Part shown: positions 18,307 to 28,967 of the stretch, one piece after another
How positions within the stretch are numbered: the first letter of the stretch is position 1
How the letters are laid out: each line of letters opens with the position of its first letter
Position numbers and translations under genes: made by a program
Source of the DNA: Chloropicon primus
Lineage: Eukaryota; Chlorophyta; Chloropicophyceae; Chloropicales; Chloropicaceae
Direction: 5' to 3'
Assembly: GCA_023205875.1 (NCBI GenBank)
Contig: CP060755.1
Location: forward strand, 496,001 to 560,000
DNA: 64,000 nt
Notes under the pieces: model-generated
The model's database searches: none
Told to the model about the DNA's origin: nothing
The model's input: only the letters and a program-made list of their open reading frames with translations

Positions 18307-20046
18307 ATGAGGTGGGAGGAGGATTTCGCTCTTTCCATGGTCATGGATGCCATGGCCACCACGGAGCCGAGTGTCCCGGATTTGTTACGATGCCGAGCAG
18401 TAAGTAAGACGTGGATGCGGATGATTGACCGCAACATGGGCGAAAGGTGGATGCTGTGCGTGCCGAGCTCCGTTCCCAGAAACCAGCAGCTTCTCAAGTG
18501 CCTCTTCGTGAAGGAGAGAGAGTTGGACTTGTGCACCCAGAGGAGGCACCTGGCGGAGGCCTACCACCTCGTGTACCTGCAGGACAAGCTGAGGGAGAAG
18601 CAGAGGGCGGAGAGGAATGCGGTGGATGGGGCCCCGGGTTTGGACAGCCAGGCCGCGCTCCAGACCTTGCTGGCGCACGCCATAGACTCATTCGAGGGCT
18701 TCCCTTCTCTGACGAGGCCCAGGAAGGACGACCTGATCGGCTTCTGTTGCAACGCGTACTTCACGGAAGAGTTCAAGAGGCAGACGATCAGGAAGGGGGA
18801 TGGACCGGGGAGGAGTGACATCTCCAAGCACTGGCGGCAAGTGCTGGAGTGCATCAACACCAGGGAGTGGCGTGCGTCGGCACCAGTGAGGGGACAGTCC
18901 AGGGGGGCGCCAGCTCACCTGGTGAGGAAGATACAGGTGGGCATGTGGTTGTGGTGCTTCTCCCACGCCGATCCAAGCGCGGAGTCGAGGGAAGACCCAG
19001 GCGCCAGCTCCCTGGGGAGGGTTTTGGGCCGAGAGCGTTGCCTGCAGAGCGCGCTCGCGGGGTCCTCCTCCTCGGCGCTGGACGACCTGACGCTAAGCAG
19101 CTCAAAGTTTTCCGACATCGTTCCGACCTTCCTTGGGTCGTTCTACGGTCTCAACGAGGAGAACCTGAAACGCCCGCTGCAGGAAGTCGTGTCGGAAGAC
19201 CACTGGCCCAAAAGCGAGGAGACCTGCCTGGCGGACTACAACACGCACTTGCAGGAGATCATGGTGGGGACGTGGGAAGGGATGGTGGAGTCCCACGTCC
19301 AGCGCGCTTTCTCCAAAAATTCCTTTGACTTGGACAGCCTCCACCTGGTTCTCAAGGGCCTCTCCGCGTACCAAACGACCTTGTGCGATGGCATCATCGC
19401 AAAGCACGTCGAGAGGGCGGCCAAGCACTTTGTGAACGAAACGCTGCAGAGCCAGAGCGCTTTTGCTGCCGCCTCGGAGGAGCGAGAGCTGGGAAGACAC
19501 CGCAGCGGCCCACAACACGGCGGCCCGACAGCGATGGAAGAGGATGCGGCTTCCCAGGCTTCTTCCTCGTCCACGAGGAAGAGGAAGGGCGAGCGGGGGC
19601 AAACCGGGGTGGCCGACAGCTCGAAGAAGAAGGTGAAGCGCAGGGACTCGGGCAGGGAGCTTGACTTCAGCATCCTTCCGGACTGCCAGAGGATAAGGCA
19701 AGCGGTTTGCAAGCGGTGGAGGGAGGAGGTGAAGAGGCAGAAGGCTCTTAGGGACACGCCGGACTTGTGCATGATGTGCGCGAAGAACAAGAGGGCTGGC
19801 GAGTGCGGCTTCAAGATGTGCGGCTCTTGCTGCAAGAAGGCCGGGCACACCACCTCCTGCTCCAGGCATCACGTGGAGGGCCCCGGAAGAATGAGTGCCG
19901 ACACGCCGCGGGAGGACGAGGACATGTTTGCTGCCCGCGGACAAATGCGCGTCGGAAGGCCGGCGCGAAACAGGAGGCCTCGAAGGAACGCCATCTTCCT
20001 GGGAAGGCTTCCTCCGCTCGGCTTCCTGTTCCCCGAGGGGGACTGA
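18307..20046 (+). CDS. F-box-like protein with C-terminal Cys/His cluster
   Basis: Intronless, 579 aa. The N terminus (PDLLRCRAVSKTWMRMID) resembles the second half of an F-box, the SKP1-binding helix set of SCF ubiquitin ligases. The middle is helical and without a match I know. A Lys/Arg/Ser stretch around residues 430-460 (TRKRKGERGQ, SKKKVKRR) looks like a nuclear signal. Near the C terminus, CMMCAKNKRAGECGFKMC and GSCCKKAGHTTSCSRH form a compact Cys/His cluster likely binding one or two zinc ions. I infer a nuclear substrate adaptor; the F-box assignment is weak. Confidence 0.55.
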   Translation: MRWEEDFALSMVMDAMATTEPSVPDLLRCRAVSKTWMRMIDRNMGERWMLCVPSSVPRNQQLLKCLFVKERELDLCTQRRHLAEAYHLVYLQDKLREKQRAERNAVDGAPGLDSQAALQTLLAHAIDSFEGFPSLTRPRKDDLIGFCCNAYFTEEFKRQTIRKGDGPGRSDISKHWRQVLECINTREWRASAPVRGQSRGAPAHLVRKIQVGMWLWCFSHADPSAESREDPGASSLGRVLGRERCLQSALAGSSSSALDDLTLSSSKFSDIVPTFLGSFYGLNEENLKRPLQEVVSEDHWPKSEETCLADYNTHLQEIMVGTWEGMVESHVQRAFSKNSFDLDSLHLVLKGLSAYQTTLCDGIIAKHVERAAKHFVNETLQSQSAFAAASEERELGRHRSGPQHGGPTAMEEDAASQASSSSTRKRKGERGQTGVADSSKKKVKRRDSGRELDFSILPDCQRIRQAVCKRWREEVKRQKALRDTPDLCMMCAKNKRAGECGFKMCGSCCKKAGHTTSCSRHHVEGPGRMSADTPREDEDMFAARGQMRVGRPARNRRPRRNAIFLGRLPPLGFLFPEGD

Positions 20047-20343
20047 AGGAGAAGAGCGAGGACGAGCCGGGTTGTTTGTTTTCGTGTTGTTGTATTTTAT
20101 GTTTTTGTTTACAAATCAGAATCAATCAGGCGAAACAGAGATTCGCGATGCTCGTGCGCTCCCCCCCTGCACGGCGACGGCGACGCCTCTCCCAAGGATA
20201 AAGCCTTGCCTCTCCCTCCTCGGAAACACTTGTCCTTCACCCAAACCGCCGCACAGCCCTAACGCAAGGGAGAACGCCACCGCACCGCACCACCTTCCCA
20301 CTTTCCTGCCCCAGCCTTCCCGGAGGGCGGCGCTCGCAATACC

Positions 20344-20784
20344 TCAACCCTCCTCCGAGAAGAGGGAGTCGAAGGCGTTGCAAGGGATAGTCGTCTCGCT
20401 CTGGAGGAACTTGAACTCGAGGTCCTCGCCCCCGAACTGCGTGTTCAGGTTGGCGAGGTCCCCGCCAAAGTACTGGTCCCAAGAGACCGGCCCGGTGTTC
20501 CTCCTCCCCCTGTTCGAAAACCTCCTCCTCATCTTCTTCTCCTCTATCTTGCGCTTCTTCACGTCCTGGGTGTTCTCGAACTGCGACCTCCTCCTCACCT
20601 CCCTCTGCACCCCAGCATTCAACACCTCCCTATCGAACCTCTTCTCGCTCACCTCGAAGTTTTCCCTCTCACCCGGGATGATCTGCACGTTCAGGCTGTA
20701 CTTCTGCTTCATGTACACCCTCCCGCCGTTCCCCACCCCTCCCCTCACCCCTCTGCCCACCACGCTCGTCACCCTCGTCGCCAT
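20344..20784 (-). CDS. Organellar ribosomal protein bS21
   Basis: 146 aa from the ATG at 20784; the frame is open upstream through a GTG only. Core FEVSEKRFDREVLNAGVQRE then VRRRSQFENTQDVKKRK matches bacterial S21 (FDVALRRFKRSCEKAG, EVRRREFYEKP). The leader (MATRVTSVVGRGVRGGVGNG) is basic, suggesting import into mitochondria or plastid. Unusually, about 45 extra residues follow the basic tail (SWDQYFGGDLANLNTQFGG...). A (TC)n run precedes the gene at 20792-20818 and lies in its leader. Confidence 0.75.
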   Translation of the reverse strand: MATRVTSVVGRGVRGGVGNGGRVYMKQKYSLNVQIIPGERENFEVSEKRFDREVLNAGVQREVRRRSQFENTQDVKKRKIEEKKMRRRFSNRGRRNTGPVSWDQYFGGDLANLNTQFGGEDLEFKFLQSETTIPCNAFDSLFSEEG

Positions 20785-20905
20785 CTTCCCTTCTCTCTCT
20801 CTCTCTCTCTCTCTCTCGGCCGACAAAAGGATAAGGTTTCGGATTCTAGCCACAAGTTTAGAATTCCTCTGGTACTGTATTCGAATATCGACGTTAGTAT
20901 ACGTG

Positions 20906-20921
20906 AGGGTCTCGGTATTTC
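20906..20921 (+). promoter_or_regulatory. Variant element GGTCTCGGTATTTCGG
   Basis: Shares GGTCTC and GGTATTTCGG with 55742-55757 upstream of MOCS2A. It lies in the bS21/VPS53 divergent promoter (20785-21170) and may be a diverged member of the recurrent element family. Confidence 0.35.
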
Positions 20922-21070
20922 GGGCGCGAGAAAATACAAGTGCGCAAACCGAGCGGAGTCCGCGTTAGGGCTTGACGAGGGAGCGAGCGAGGGAGAGGTT
21001 GCGGTGGTGTTGGACGGCGACGGGCGACGGGAGGGAGGACTTCAAGGGGAAGGGGAGGGTGCAGGGTGAA

Positions 21071-21098
21071 AGTACGTTTCGAGGGCTTTCGATTGGTA
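21071..21098 (+). promoter_or_regulatory. Recurrent promoter element, copy 5 (short form)
   Basis: AGTACGTTTCGAGGGC then TTTCGATTGG, followed by GGAATTGGGTGGG, 72 bp upstream of the VPS53 ATG. The same trailing GGxATTGGGTGGG is seen after the copy at 27168. Confidence 0.7.
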
Positions 21099-21170
21099 CC
21101 GGAATTGGGTGGGTTTGGGCCGAGGGACTTGTTTTTTTTTCTCGTCAGAGGGACTGGAGTCGCGACGAGG

Positions 21171-23811
21171 ATGGAGACGATGGAGGCGTCCAGGATGGAG
21201 GAGAGCACGAGCGGATCGAACGGCGCGGCTCTGGGAAAGGAGGCGGAGGACCTCGACCACATCGAGACGAAGAACTTCAGCGCGACCGAGTACCTGAACA
21301 AGCTCTTTCCGAACGAGGAGTCCCTCTCGGGGCTGCCAGAGTTCCTGGTGAAGCTGAGGCGTCGCATTCGGAAGGTGAATGACGAGATACTGGTGGCGGT
21401 GCGGCAGCAGAGCCAGACGGGGAGCCGGGCCAAGGAGGACCTGGCCCAAGCCCAGAACGGCATTGAGGACTTGTCGGGTAGGATTACGGAGATCAAGGTC
21501 AAGGCCGAGCAGAGCGAGACCAAGGTCCAGGAGATTTGCAGGGACATCAAGAAGCTCGATTATGCGAAGAGGCACCTGACGAACACCATAACCGCCTTCA
21601 GGAGGCTCTCGATGCTCATGTCCGCCATTCAGAACCTGCAGGAGGTCTCGGACAAGAGGGACTACAGGGAGACCGCCAACCTCATGGAGGCCGTGAACCA
21701 GCTCGCTTCCCACTTCGAGTCCTTCAGCCAAATCCCCAAGGTGTGCGAGCTGAGGGGCCAGCTGAGCGCGATCAAGTCGGGCCTCCGGGCGACGATCTTC
21801 GACGACTTTATTTATGCGACGGCCAAGGAGGAGATCCCGCCGGAGACGTTGGAGAAGCTCACCCACGCTTGCAGGGTCGTGGAGGCCATCGACTTGCACG
21901 TGAAGGACGAGCTCGTCAGCAGGATATGCAACAAGGAGATGAGCGCGTACCAGCAAATATTCTCTACGAACGAGGCGCCGTCGACCAAGCTCGAGAAAAC
22001 GGACAGGAGGTACACATGGATGAAGAAGCTGCTGACGAGGAAGCAGCCGTTTTGGGACGTCTTCCCCAAGTCCTGGGAGGTCTCGTCGCTGCTGTGCACC
22101 AGCTTCTGCAAGATCACCAAGGCCCACTTGTCGGAGACCCTGGACTCGATGAGGGACAACCCCGACGTGGCGAATCTGCTCAAGGCCTTGCACTGGACCT
22201 TGGACTTCGAGAAGGAGCTGAACCTCATGGCGGGGGGAGGGGAAATCTCCTTGTACGAGGTGGTGGACGACGGCAACGAGGACGGGGAGAACGAAGCCGC
22301 GGACGAGGCCGAGCTCACGGAGGCGGAGATCATCAAGAGGAAGTACATGGCTGCCAGGAAGGAGAGAGAGGAGGGGGGGAGTGGCCAGAGCGAGCCTGGT
22401 GCCTCCCAAGCGCAGAAGGAGGGCGCGTTCACCGGGAGCATCTCGTCCTGCTTCGAGCAGCACTTGAAGTGCTACGTGGAGCTGGAAGAGAAGTCTTTGA
22501 TGGAGACCATCGATAACTTGGTGAATGCGGAGACGTGGGAAGCGGAGGGGGGAGAAAACAATGTGATCTCAAGCAGTGTCCAGGTTTTCTTGCACATCAA
22601 GAAGAGCCTCAAGAGGTGCAGCCTGCTGACCAAAGGGGAGACGCTGTTCAACCTTTCGTCCAGCTTCAAGCGAGTCCTGCAAGCGTACAGCGAGAGGCTC
22701 ATCTCTAGACTGCCGAGGAACACTTCAAACAAGTCCATGAATTCCATGGCGACGACCGTGTCCTCGGACTGGCACGTCAAGTTCGACGACAAGGAAGAGA
22801 AGGTGGTGTGCTTAATCATCAACACTGCCGAGTACTGCTACGAGACCGTGGACTCCCTGGGCCAGTCCATTGCAAAGATACTGGACAAGCCGTTCAGCAA
22901 CCAGATCGACATGTCTGAGGTGGAGGACGACTACTCTGGCGTCATCACGACCGCGTTGTCGACCCTAGTCCTTGGATTGGAGACGCGAGTGGACCAAGCA
23001 CTCGCGGATATGGCGAGAGTGAATTGGGCAGCCCTCGACCTGGTGGGTGACCAGTCCGAATACGTGAACGTGTTCAGCTCGGTGCTGGCGGACAGCATCC
23101 CAAGGCTTGGAGCCCTGCTTGACCAGAACAACTTCAGGTTCATGTGCGACAAGTTCACCGCTTCGTTTATCCCGAGGTACCGGAGTACAATATTCAAGCT
23201 GAAGATGCTGTCCGATTCGGGGACGCAGCAGCTGCTTCTTGACGCGCAGGCCATAAGGACCTTGCTTCTGGATCTCCCCTCTCTGGGCAACCACGGCCTT
23301 CCACCGAGTTACTCGAGGACCGTGCAGCAGGAGATGTCGAAGGCGGAGAATCTTTTGAAGGTCTTGTTGAGTCCACCGGACGCCATCCTTTCGAACTTCC
23401 TGGCTCTGATGCCGATCACGGCGGCGAAAGAAATGTGAGTTGAACATCGTCTTCTGCTTTTTTCCTTTTTTTGCTTCTACTGACCACTGACCACCTCGTC
23501 ATCATCTCCCGGGTATTCTCTTCTGCAGGCCACAAATTCTGGAGCTCAAGGGCCTCTCGAAGGCCGAGCAGCAAGACGTTCTGAACGAAATGAGCAGGAG
23601 AGGCCTGCTCGATGAGCAAGACACATCTCGCCTCGTCGCCAGCGGCGAGGGCAGCAGAAGGATGCCCGACATCAAGTGGGGCGGCAAGTTCGAAAACTTG
23701 AAGCAGAAGATGAAAGATTCCGCAAAGGGTTCCCAAGCCCTCAAGCTCAAAGAGAGGTTCCAACTCAAGGGAAAGTTCAACGTCAACCTTAACCTCGGCA
23801 ACAGGAATTAA
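21171..23811 (+). CDS. VPS53: VPS53, GARP/EARP tethering complex subunit
   Basis: Exons 21171-23434 and 23529-23811, 848 aa. Golgi-associated tether for retrograde endosome-to-Golgi vesicles, partner of VPS51, 52 and 54. The N-terminal CATCHR coiled coil matches the family: FSATEYLNKLFPNEESL, RRIRKVNDEI, AQNGIEDLSGRITEIK, EICRDIKKLDYAKRHLT. The only intron (94 bp, GTGAGT...TGCAG) is close to the 3' end and splits the codon of a Met. Without splicing the product would stop after residue 755, losing the final 94 residues (KWGGKFENLKQKM and a Lys-rich end). Confidence 0.93.
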
Positions 23812-24044
23812 TCTTTCATTCCTTCATTCCTTCATTCATGTATTGCTCTTGATTCCTTGCCCCTCCCTCTCCCTCTCCCTCTCCAGCAGCAAGATTTCAT
23901 CTTGCCTTACGGCGTACAGAAAACAATCGAGGAGGAGGGATGCGGACGTTCCTCCGGAGGGAGGGAGGAACCTTGGCACAGAGACTCTCGTGAGCGGGCG
24001 AAGACACATTGCTTAATTCGGCTCGCTTCGAATTGAAGTGAACT

Positions 24045-24065
24045 TGTCTCTCTCTCTCTCTCTCT
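24045..24065. repeat. (TC)n run in 5' leader
   Basis: Pyrimidine dinucleotide run ending 17 bp before the methyltransferase ATG; similar runs precede bS21, the 94-aa gene and XRCC3, suggesting an initiator-like role. Confidence 0.7.
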
Positions 24066-24081
24066 TACTCACTCACTCGGA

Positions 24082-25563
24082 ATGGGAAAGAAGCATTGGG
24101 ACGCCTCGCCTCGCGCGGGGTCGGCCATGAACACCAAGCGGTTGGTGTGGCTATTGCTCGCTGTGTGTGTGTTCATGGTGGGCAAGATCTACGTCAAGTG
24201 GACGTCCTCCACAACGAAGCATGTGATACATAAAGGGAGGGGCGAGGTTCCTGGATTGCAGGAGGCACTGGACGCCATCTACGAGAGGCTCGACACTATG
24301 GACCAGCGAGTGTTTGAGTTGAGCAAGGCCCAAGAGAAGCTACGAACGATGAAGGCTCCAAAGGCGAGGGGGGAGGAAGAGAGGGGGCCTCCGAAGAACA
24401 CGTTCTTCCTTTCTCAGGTCAAGCCTGGAGACATATGCATATTCAAGGCCACCGAGAAGGAAGAGAGTCTTGTGGGCATGCTGGGGGAGAGGAAAGTCTC
24501 TTACTCGAACCACCTGGGCGAAGTCTTCACGTTCACGGACTCAGAGAGCGGCAAGATAGCGTTCCAGCGATCGTCCATCTTGGCGATGATGCGGAGCTAC
24601 AAGAACGGGAGGTTCCAGATGCAAGCGAACAAGAAGGGGAGGATCGTTCCCAAGTGGTACGGGGACATCTGCGAGCACAAGGGCACGATAGAGAGCGCCT
24701 CGGGAGAGAAGAGCTCTTTCTTTGGCCGACCCTGCTCCTCCTGCCTGCCTTGGCTCCTCACGCAGGGCATCAAAGAGTTCAACTTGGTGGGTCTGGAGGA
24801 AGAGGGCCTCTGGCTTGATTTTGGTACGCGAGTCGGAGACACCACGAAGCACCTGTACAAGCTGAGGAAGGACGGTGGAATGATCTACACGTTTGACTCG
24901 TTCCAGGGCTACCCAGAAACGGTGGAGAACACTCCCTTCAAGGAGGGCAAGGGCGCGATGAACGAAGACTCTGTGACCCTGCAGTCTGGTTGGTTCCCGC
25001 AGAAGGAAGGTATCTCGGATTGGGGGAACCTGGGTATACCAGAAACCGTCAAGGTGGTGACGGGGTGGTTCAACGAGTCCTTGCCAGGCTTCATGGAGGA
25101 GCACAAGGGCGAACCCGTGAGGCTCGTCCACATCGATTCTGGCATTTACACCTCAGCAAAGCAGGTGCTCGATGCTCTCTCTCACTACGTGGGTCCAGGA
25201 ACAGTCATCGTTTTCAATGATTACACGTACTGCAGGGACGCCGATGCTTACGTCGCCGACCACCACCCCCGGGCGTTCTTCGAGTTCCTTGCCGACACGG
25301 GTCTGGGAGCCCAAGCCTTGGGCTCCACCAAGTACTCGGGGGCCTGGATCCTGCTGGAGAAGGACGACCTTCCGAATTGGCTTCGGGAGAACAAGGGAGC
25401 GTACAAGGAGAAAGAGGAGTCGAATAATGCAGCAGCAGAGGCGACGGAAGAGAACGCGGCGATGATTGTGTCCGCGGATTCGGAACAAGACTCCGAGCCC
25501 TATAGCGCCTCTGCGGGGGAGGGATTAGACAGAGAGGCGGAGGGAGGAGCGGATGTTGAATGA
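24082..25563 (+). CDS. Type II membrane TylF/MycF-like O-methyltransferase
   Basis: Intronless, 493 aa. A short basic tail (MGKKHWDASPRAG) precedes one hydrophobic helix (VWLLLAVCVFMVGKIYV, residues 23-39), then a coiled-coil stem: a Golgi-type II topology. The class I SAM methyltransferase domain lies at about 245-435: LWLDFGTRVGDTTKHL (SAM loop), IYTFDSFQGYPE, VKVVTGWFNESLPGFM, RLVHIDSGIYTSAKQVLDAL and GTVIVFNDYTYC. This order matches macrocin O-methyltransferase (TylF) relatives. Here VHIDSGIY replaces the usual HIDxDLY, so one metal-binding Asp may be absent. The C-terminal tail is acidic and low complexity. A glycan or sugar substrate in the Golgi is plausible but unproven. Confidence 0.7.
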   Translation: MGKKHWDASPRAGSAMNTKRLVWLLLAVCVFMVGKIYVKWTSSTTKHVIHKGRGEVPGLQEALDAIYERLDTMDQRVFELSKAQEKLRTMKAPKARGEEERGPPKNTFFLSQVKPGDICIFKATEKEESLVGMLGERKVSYSNHLGEVFTFTDSESGKIAFQRSSILAMMRSYKNGRFQMQANKKGRIVPKWYGDICEHKGTIESASGEKSSFFGRPCSSCLPWLLTQGIKEFNLVGLEEEGLWLDFGTRVGDTTKHLYKLRKDGGMIYTFDSFQGYPETVENTPFKEGKGAMNEDSVTLQSGWFPQKEGISDWGNLGIPETVKVVTGWFNESLPGFMEEHKGEPVRLVHIDSGIYTSAKQVLDALSHYVGPGTVIVFNDYTYCRDADAYVADHHPRAFFEFLADTGLGAQALGSTKYSGAWILLEKDDLPNWLRENKGAYKEKEESNNAAAEATEENAAMIVSADSEQDSEPYSASAGEGLDREAEGGADVE

Positions 25564-25592
25564 TTGGTGGGACATTTTGCCAATACAATCTT

Positions 25593-25598
25593 AATAAA
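25593..25598 (+). terminator. Candidate polyadenylation signal
   Basis: AATAAA 30 bp after the methyltransferase stop and 37 bp before the convergent TrpRS stop. Confidence 0.5.
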
Positions 25599-25634
25599 TT
25601 TTCTGTGTCTCCAGTTTCATATTGCGCGTCACCT

Positions 25635-26858
25635 CTAGAACGCGAGGGGTCTCTTGGCGAGGAAGGCGTCCACGATCTCGTCCGTCACCATAGCTCTGGC
25701 TTTCTGGTGCCTCTCCACCATGTCTGCAAGAACGTCGATCAAAATGGCCTTGATTTCCCCGGTCAGCATCTGTCCTGACGAGTACTTCTCCCCAATCTCC
25801 TTGAGCTTTTCCTCGTCCTCCATGAAGAAGTTCAGGTACTTCCAAGGAACGTCAACGTCCAAGTTCGCGCCCTTCTCCCTCTGCTCCTCGAGGGTGTCCT
25901 GGCCGCCCGAGAAGGCGTACTTGTTGATCTTGTTCTTGATCATTTTCCTCGTGTCTGTCACGAAAATGCTCGAGTTCGGGTCACTCGCGCTCATTTTGCC
26001 GCTATCCCCCTGGAGGGCTGGGAAGAAGACGCTCTCTATCAGCGCTGGCTTGTGGTAGCCCAGCCTTGGAACAACGTCCCTCGTCATGCGGAAGTAGGGG
26101 TCCTGGTCAATCGCGCAAGGAATCAGGCACCTGACCTTCTTGTTGCTTCCAAAGATGTGAGGGAAGGTGTCTGGCAAGGCCGGAGAGGCCTGAATCGCCG
26201 GGAAGGCCACCTTTCCTATATTGTCCTCCCCCTTGAACCCGAAAATTCCTCTCGCTTGGTTCAAAGTAACGCACCTCTGGATGCTATTGATGTTCTCGTA
26301 GAACTTCCCCCCGACGTACTCAAAGTCAGAGAACATGAACGTCCTGTTGATGTCGAACCCGCAAGCGATGATGTCCTTGGCGTTCTCCCTCGCGAGCCTC
26401 TTCGCCTCCTCGATCCCGAGAGACCGCCACAACACCTTCTCGTCATCCGTCAACTGTATCACGAGAGGCACCTTGAAAGCGTCCTGAAGATATTTCGTGA
26501 ACATGAAAGGAACCAGGTGGCCCAAGTGCAAGGCCTCGCTCGAGGGACCCCTCCCCGTGTAAAGGTAGAAAGGCTCTCCCTTCTCGTGCGCCTGGAGTAT
26601 CTGGTCCAAGTCCCTGTGCGCGAAGAACGTCTTCCTCTTCAAAAAGTGGTGGGCCTTCATGCTCGTCACCCTCTCGATGCGTTCCACTTGCTCGTCGCTT
26701 ATCGCTTGACAACCAAACTTCTTGATCAGCTTCCCGTAATCCACCTTCCCCTTCACGTCCCAAGGGTCCACATCCGTCCCCTCCTCTCCTCCCTCCTCCA
26801 GCTTCAGCCCCTCCACCTCGTCCACCACTTCTTCCGTCTCCTTCGTCGCCATCGCCAT
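25635..26858 (-). CDS. WARS1: Cytosolic tryptophanyl-tRNA synthetase
   Basis: Intronless, 407 aa. Charges tRNA-Trp with tryptophan. Eukaryotic/archaeal type: HIGH-like loop [48 protein letters not shown] and the KMSAS loop ([12 protein letters not shown]). No targeting leader beyond [10 protein letters not shown], so the enzyme is cytosolic. The ATG at 26858 is preceded in frame only by weak alternatives, and MAMATKE begins right after the promoter region. Confidence 0.95.
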   Translation of the reverse strand: MAMATKETEEVVDEVEGLKLEEGGEEGTDVDPWDVKGKVDYGKLIKKFGCQAISDEQVERIERVTSMKAHHFLKRKTFFAHRDLDQILQAHEKGEPFYLYTGRGPSSEALHLGHLVPFMFTKYLQDAFKVPLVIQLTDDEKVLWRSLGIEEAKRLARENAKDIIACGFDINRTFMFSDFEYVGGKFYENINSIQRCVTLNQARGIFGFKGEDNIGKVAFPAIQASPALPDTFPHIFGSNKKVRCLIPCAIDQDPYFRMTRDVVPRLGYHKPALIESVFFPALQGDSGKMSASDPNSSIFVTDTRKMIKNKINKYAFSGGQDTLEEQREKGANLDVDVPWKYLNFFMEDEEKLKEIGEKYSSGQMLTGEIKAILIDVLADMVERHQKARAMVTDEIVDAFLAKRPLAF

Positions 26859-26937
26859 CTTCCCCCTTTTTTTGACCCTTCGGCCGCCCGCCACGCCGCT
26901 CGACACCAGCCAGAGACCGGCCAAAGGAAGGACGACT

Positions 26938-27161
26938 GGCGCGCAACCGAGGGAGGAGAGCGAGATACGGACGACGGGATCACAAAGTACGCTTCAAGGG
27001 CTTTCCAGTGGTCCCTTGGTTGACGATTTTGAACTCTTGGAAAGCGGTCTGCTTGCCATCTCATCAGATACAACGGAGAGGCAACGAACCGAGCAAGGGA
27101 CACGAAGGGGAGAGGAGACTGGCGCGCAACCGAGGGAAGGGAGCGAGATACGGACGACGGG
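26938..27161. repeat. Direct repeat of GGCGCGCAACCGAGGG block, 181-bp period
   Basis: A 42-bp block (26938-26980 and 27119-27161) ending GAGATACGGACGACGGG occurs twice, start-to-start 181 bp, each followed by a recurrent promoter element. It lies in the 574-bp divergent promoter of TrpRS and the RING-like gene. Confidence 0.85.
26986..27012 (+). promoter_or_regulatory. Recurrent promoter element, copy 6 (short form)
   Basis: AGTACGCTTCAAGGGC then TTTCCAGTGGT, 128 bp upstream of the TrpRS ATG. Confidence 0.65.
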
Positions 27162-27167
27162 GTCTGA

Positions 27168-27200
27168 GCGTACGTCTCGAGGGCTTTCGGTGGGTTACGG
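27168..27200 (+). promoter_or_regulatory. Recurrent promoter element, copy 7 (short form)
   Basis: GCGTACGTCTCGAGGGC then TTTCGGTGGGTTACGG, 183 bp after copy 6 and about 235 bp upstream of the RING-like gene ATG. Confidence 0.7.
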
Positions 27201-27432
27201 TATTGGGTGGGTTCGACCCTTGAAAGGGCGAGGAGTGCGGAAGAGAGGGGGAGGGATTGCCTAGGGAGGGAGGCTGAGGCTGAGGGAGACCAAGAGGAGG
27301 GAGACTGAGGGGGAGGACGACTCAATAGACCATCGTGCCGCCGTTCCTGTCTCGCCAGGTGGTTTTCGCATTGGTCGAGGTGCTGGACGCGCTGTGAAGA
27401 AGGAGACAAGGTTGTTCGAGGCAGAGGAGCAA

Positions 27433-28905
27433 ATGGCGGGAGAGGGAGGGGGGGTGGGAGGTGGAGGGAAGGGGGAGGTGGAGAGCTTGAACGATGTGGA
27501 GTTGGAGATGCACAGGAAGTGGAACGTGTCGTTCAAGAAAAAGGAGGCCGAGGAGGAGGTGACGGACGAGAGGAGAGCGAAGCATCTCGCGAGACTTGAG
27601 GAGGAGGAAGTGAGGCGGATAGCCCAAGAGGCGTTGAGGAAGCAGGAGGAGAGGGAGAGACTGGAACGGGAGAGGAATGCGACGGCGTCGAACGAGGAGG
27701 GGGAGGAAATGGACGACAGGAAGAAGTATATCTTGCAAGTCCTCGAAGAGATCAAAGGGAAAATCCCAGATCAGTGCAAGGCCGCTTTCACCTCCGAGCT
27801 CGTGCAGTTGAACCTGGAGTACTCGGAACGGGTGAAGGTGACGGTCAAGGCAAGCTTCCCGAAAGGCTTCTCGCCGAGCAACAAGATGGTTCATTGCGAC
27901 GTGGAGAGCAAAAGCCTTCACGAGGACATCGTGGGCAAGCTGCTGGCGGGGCTGCAGCAGCACCTCGAACAAACTTTTGGTGCAGGAAGCGGGAACCAGG
28001 AAGGAGAAAACCCGATAGGCCACATCTACCAGTACTGCGACAAGTTTTTGGGAAAGAATCACTTGCTGACGGCCTACGAGGAGATCCAGAGAATAAAGAA
28101 GGAAATCCTGAAACCTCCTTCCAAAGTCCTTGGACTCGAGAACAAGCAAGGTGTCATCAAGGTCCGCGTGCAAGTCGAGAAGTACTACGTAGACCTCAAG
28201 GTGAAGGTCTTTTGCAAGAACTCGGTCGACTACCCCGATGGAATCATAGAGGTTGGCATCATCGAAACGAACTTGACCAAGGAGCTGGAGAAGAGCTTTC
28301 TTGCGCTCACTGAGGCCAGGATCAGGTTGCACGGGGACGCGCAGGAAGTAGTAGACGCGTCCATGCTGGAAGACAGGCCTCCGGAGAAAGAGGCAAAGTC
28401 GAAAATGAAGAAGAAAGTTCACCCGAGGAAAGTGGTCTTCCAGACAGCGGCGAGCAAAAACACCGAGGCGGAAATGCTACAAAAGCAGGAAGAGAGGGAG
28501 AGGGAGAGGCTGAAAAAACTGTTGGAGGACTCCAATAGGCCAAAGGTGATCGAGCCGAGAATCTTCATCATCGTCGAGTTCGTGTACAAGGAGTTGCTGA
28601 AACCGGTGGTGGAGAGCAAGTGCCCCTGCTGCGACAAGAAAATTCTTCCATCCGATCCAAAGCACTGCGCCAAGATACCCTCGAAAATGAAAGCTGATCG
28701 GTTGTACTGTGGCCACTTTTACCACCACCACTGCCTGACCAACTACTTGAGCAACCCGCCCTTCGACGACGAGTGCCACATCTGCGGAGCCCAGATCAGC
28801 CACCACAAGTTCGTGGACACGAAGCAACAGTTGGAGAAGAGGTGGGCGCAGAAGCAGGCCAGGCAGAGAGAAATTGAGGACTTGGAGGATCTCTTTGGGT
28901 TCTGA
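27433..28905 (+). CDS. RING-like zinc protein with coiled coil
   Basis: Intronless, 490 aa from the first ATG. Residues 35-110 are a charged helix (EEEVRRIAQEALRKQEERE). The middle (about 100-320) has alternating strands and helices (KVTVKASFPKGF, IKVRVQVEKYYVDLKVKVF, DGIIEVGIIETNL) that could hold RWD-like domains. The C-terminal part has paired Cys/His: CPCCDKKILPSDPKHC, LYCGHFYHHHCLTNYL and CHICGAQI, an atypical RING with a long first loop. It may be a ubiquitin ligase. No better family match comes to mind. Confidence 0.6.
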   Translation: MAGEGGGVGGGGKGEVESLNDVELEMHRKWNVSFKKKEAEEEVTDERRAKHLARLEEEEVRRIAQEALRKQEERERLERERNATASNEEGEEMDDRKKYILQVLEEIKGKIPDQCKAAFTSELVQLNLEYSERVKVTVKASFPKGFSPSNKMVHCDVESKSLHEDIVGKLLAGLQQHLEQTFGAGSGNQEGENPIGHIYQYCDKFLGKNHLLTAYEEIQRIKKEILKPPSKVLGLENKQGVIKVRVQVEKYYVDLKVKVFCKNSVDYPDGIIEVGIIETNLTKELEKSFLALTEARIRLHGDAQEVVDASMLEDRPPEKEAKSKMKKKVHPRKVVFQTAASKNTEAEMLQKQEERERERLKKLLEDSNRPKVIEPRIFIIVEFVYKELLKPVVESKCPCCDKKILPSDPKHCAKIPSKMKADRLYCGHFYHHHCLTNYLSNPPFDDECHICGAQISHHKFVDTKQQLEKRWAQKQARQREIEDLEDLFGF

Positions 28906-28967
28906 GATCATATAAATATGCATTTTTGACCTGTATTTACAACGTATTTGTACCATTGACCAGTGGA

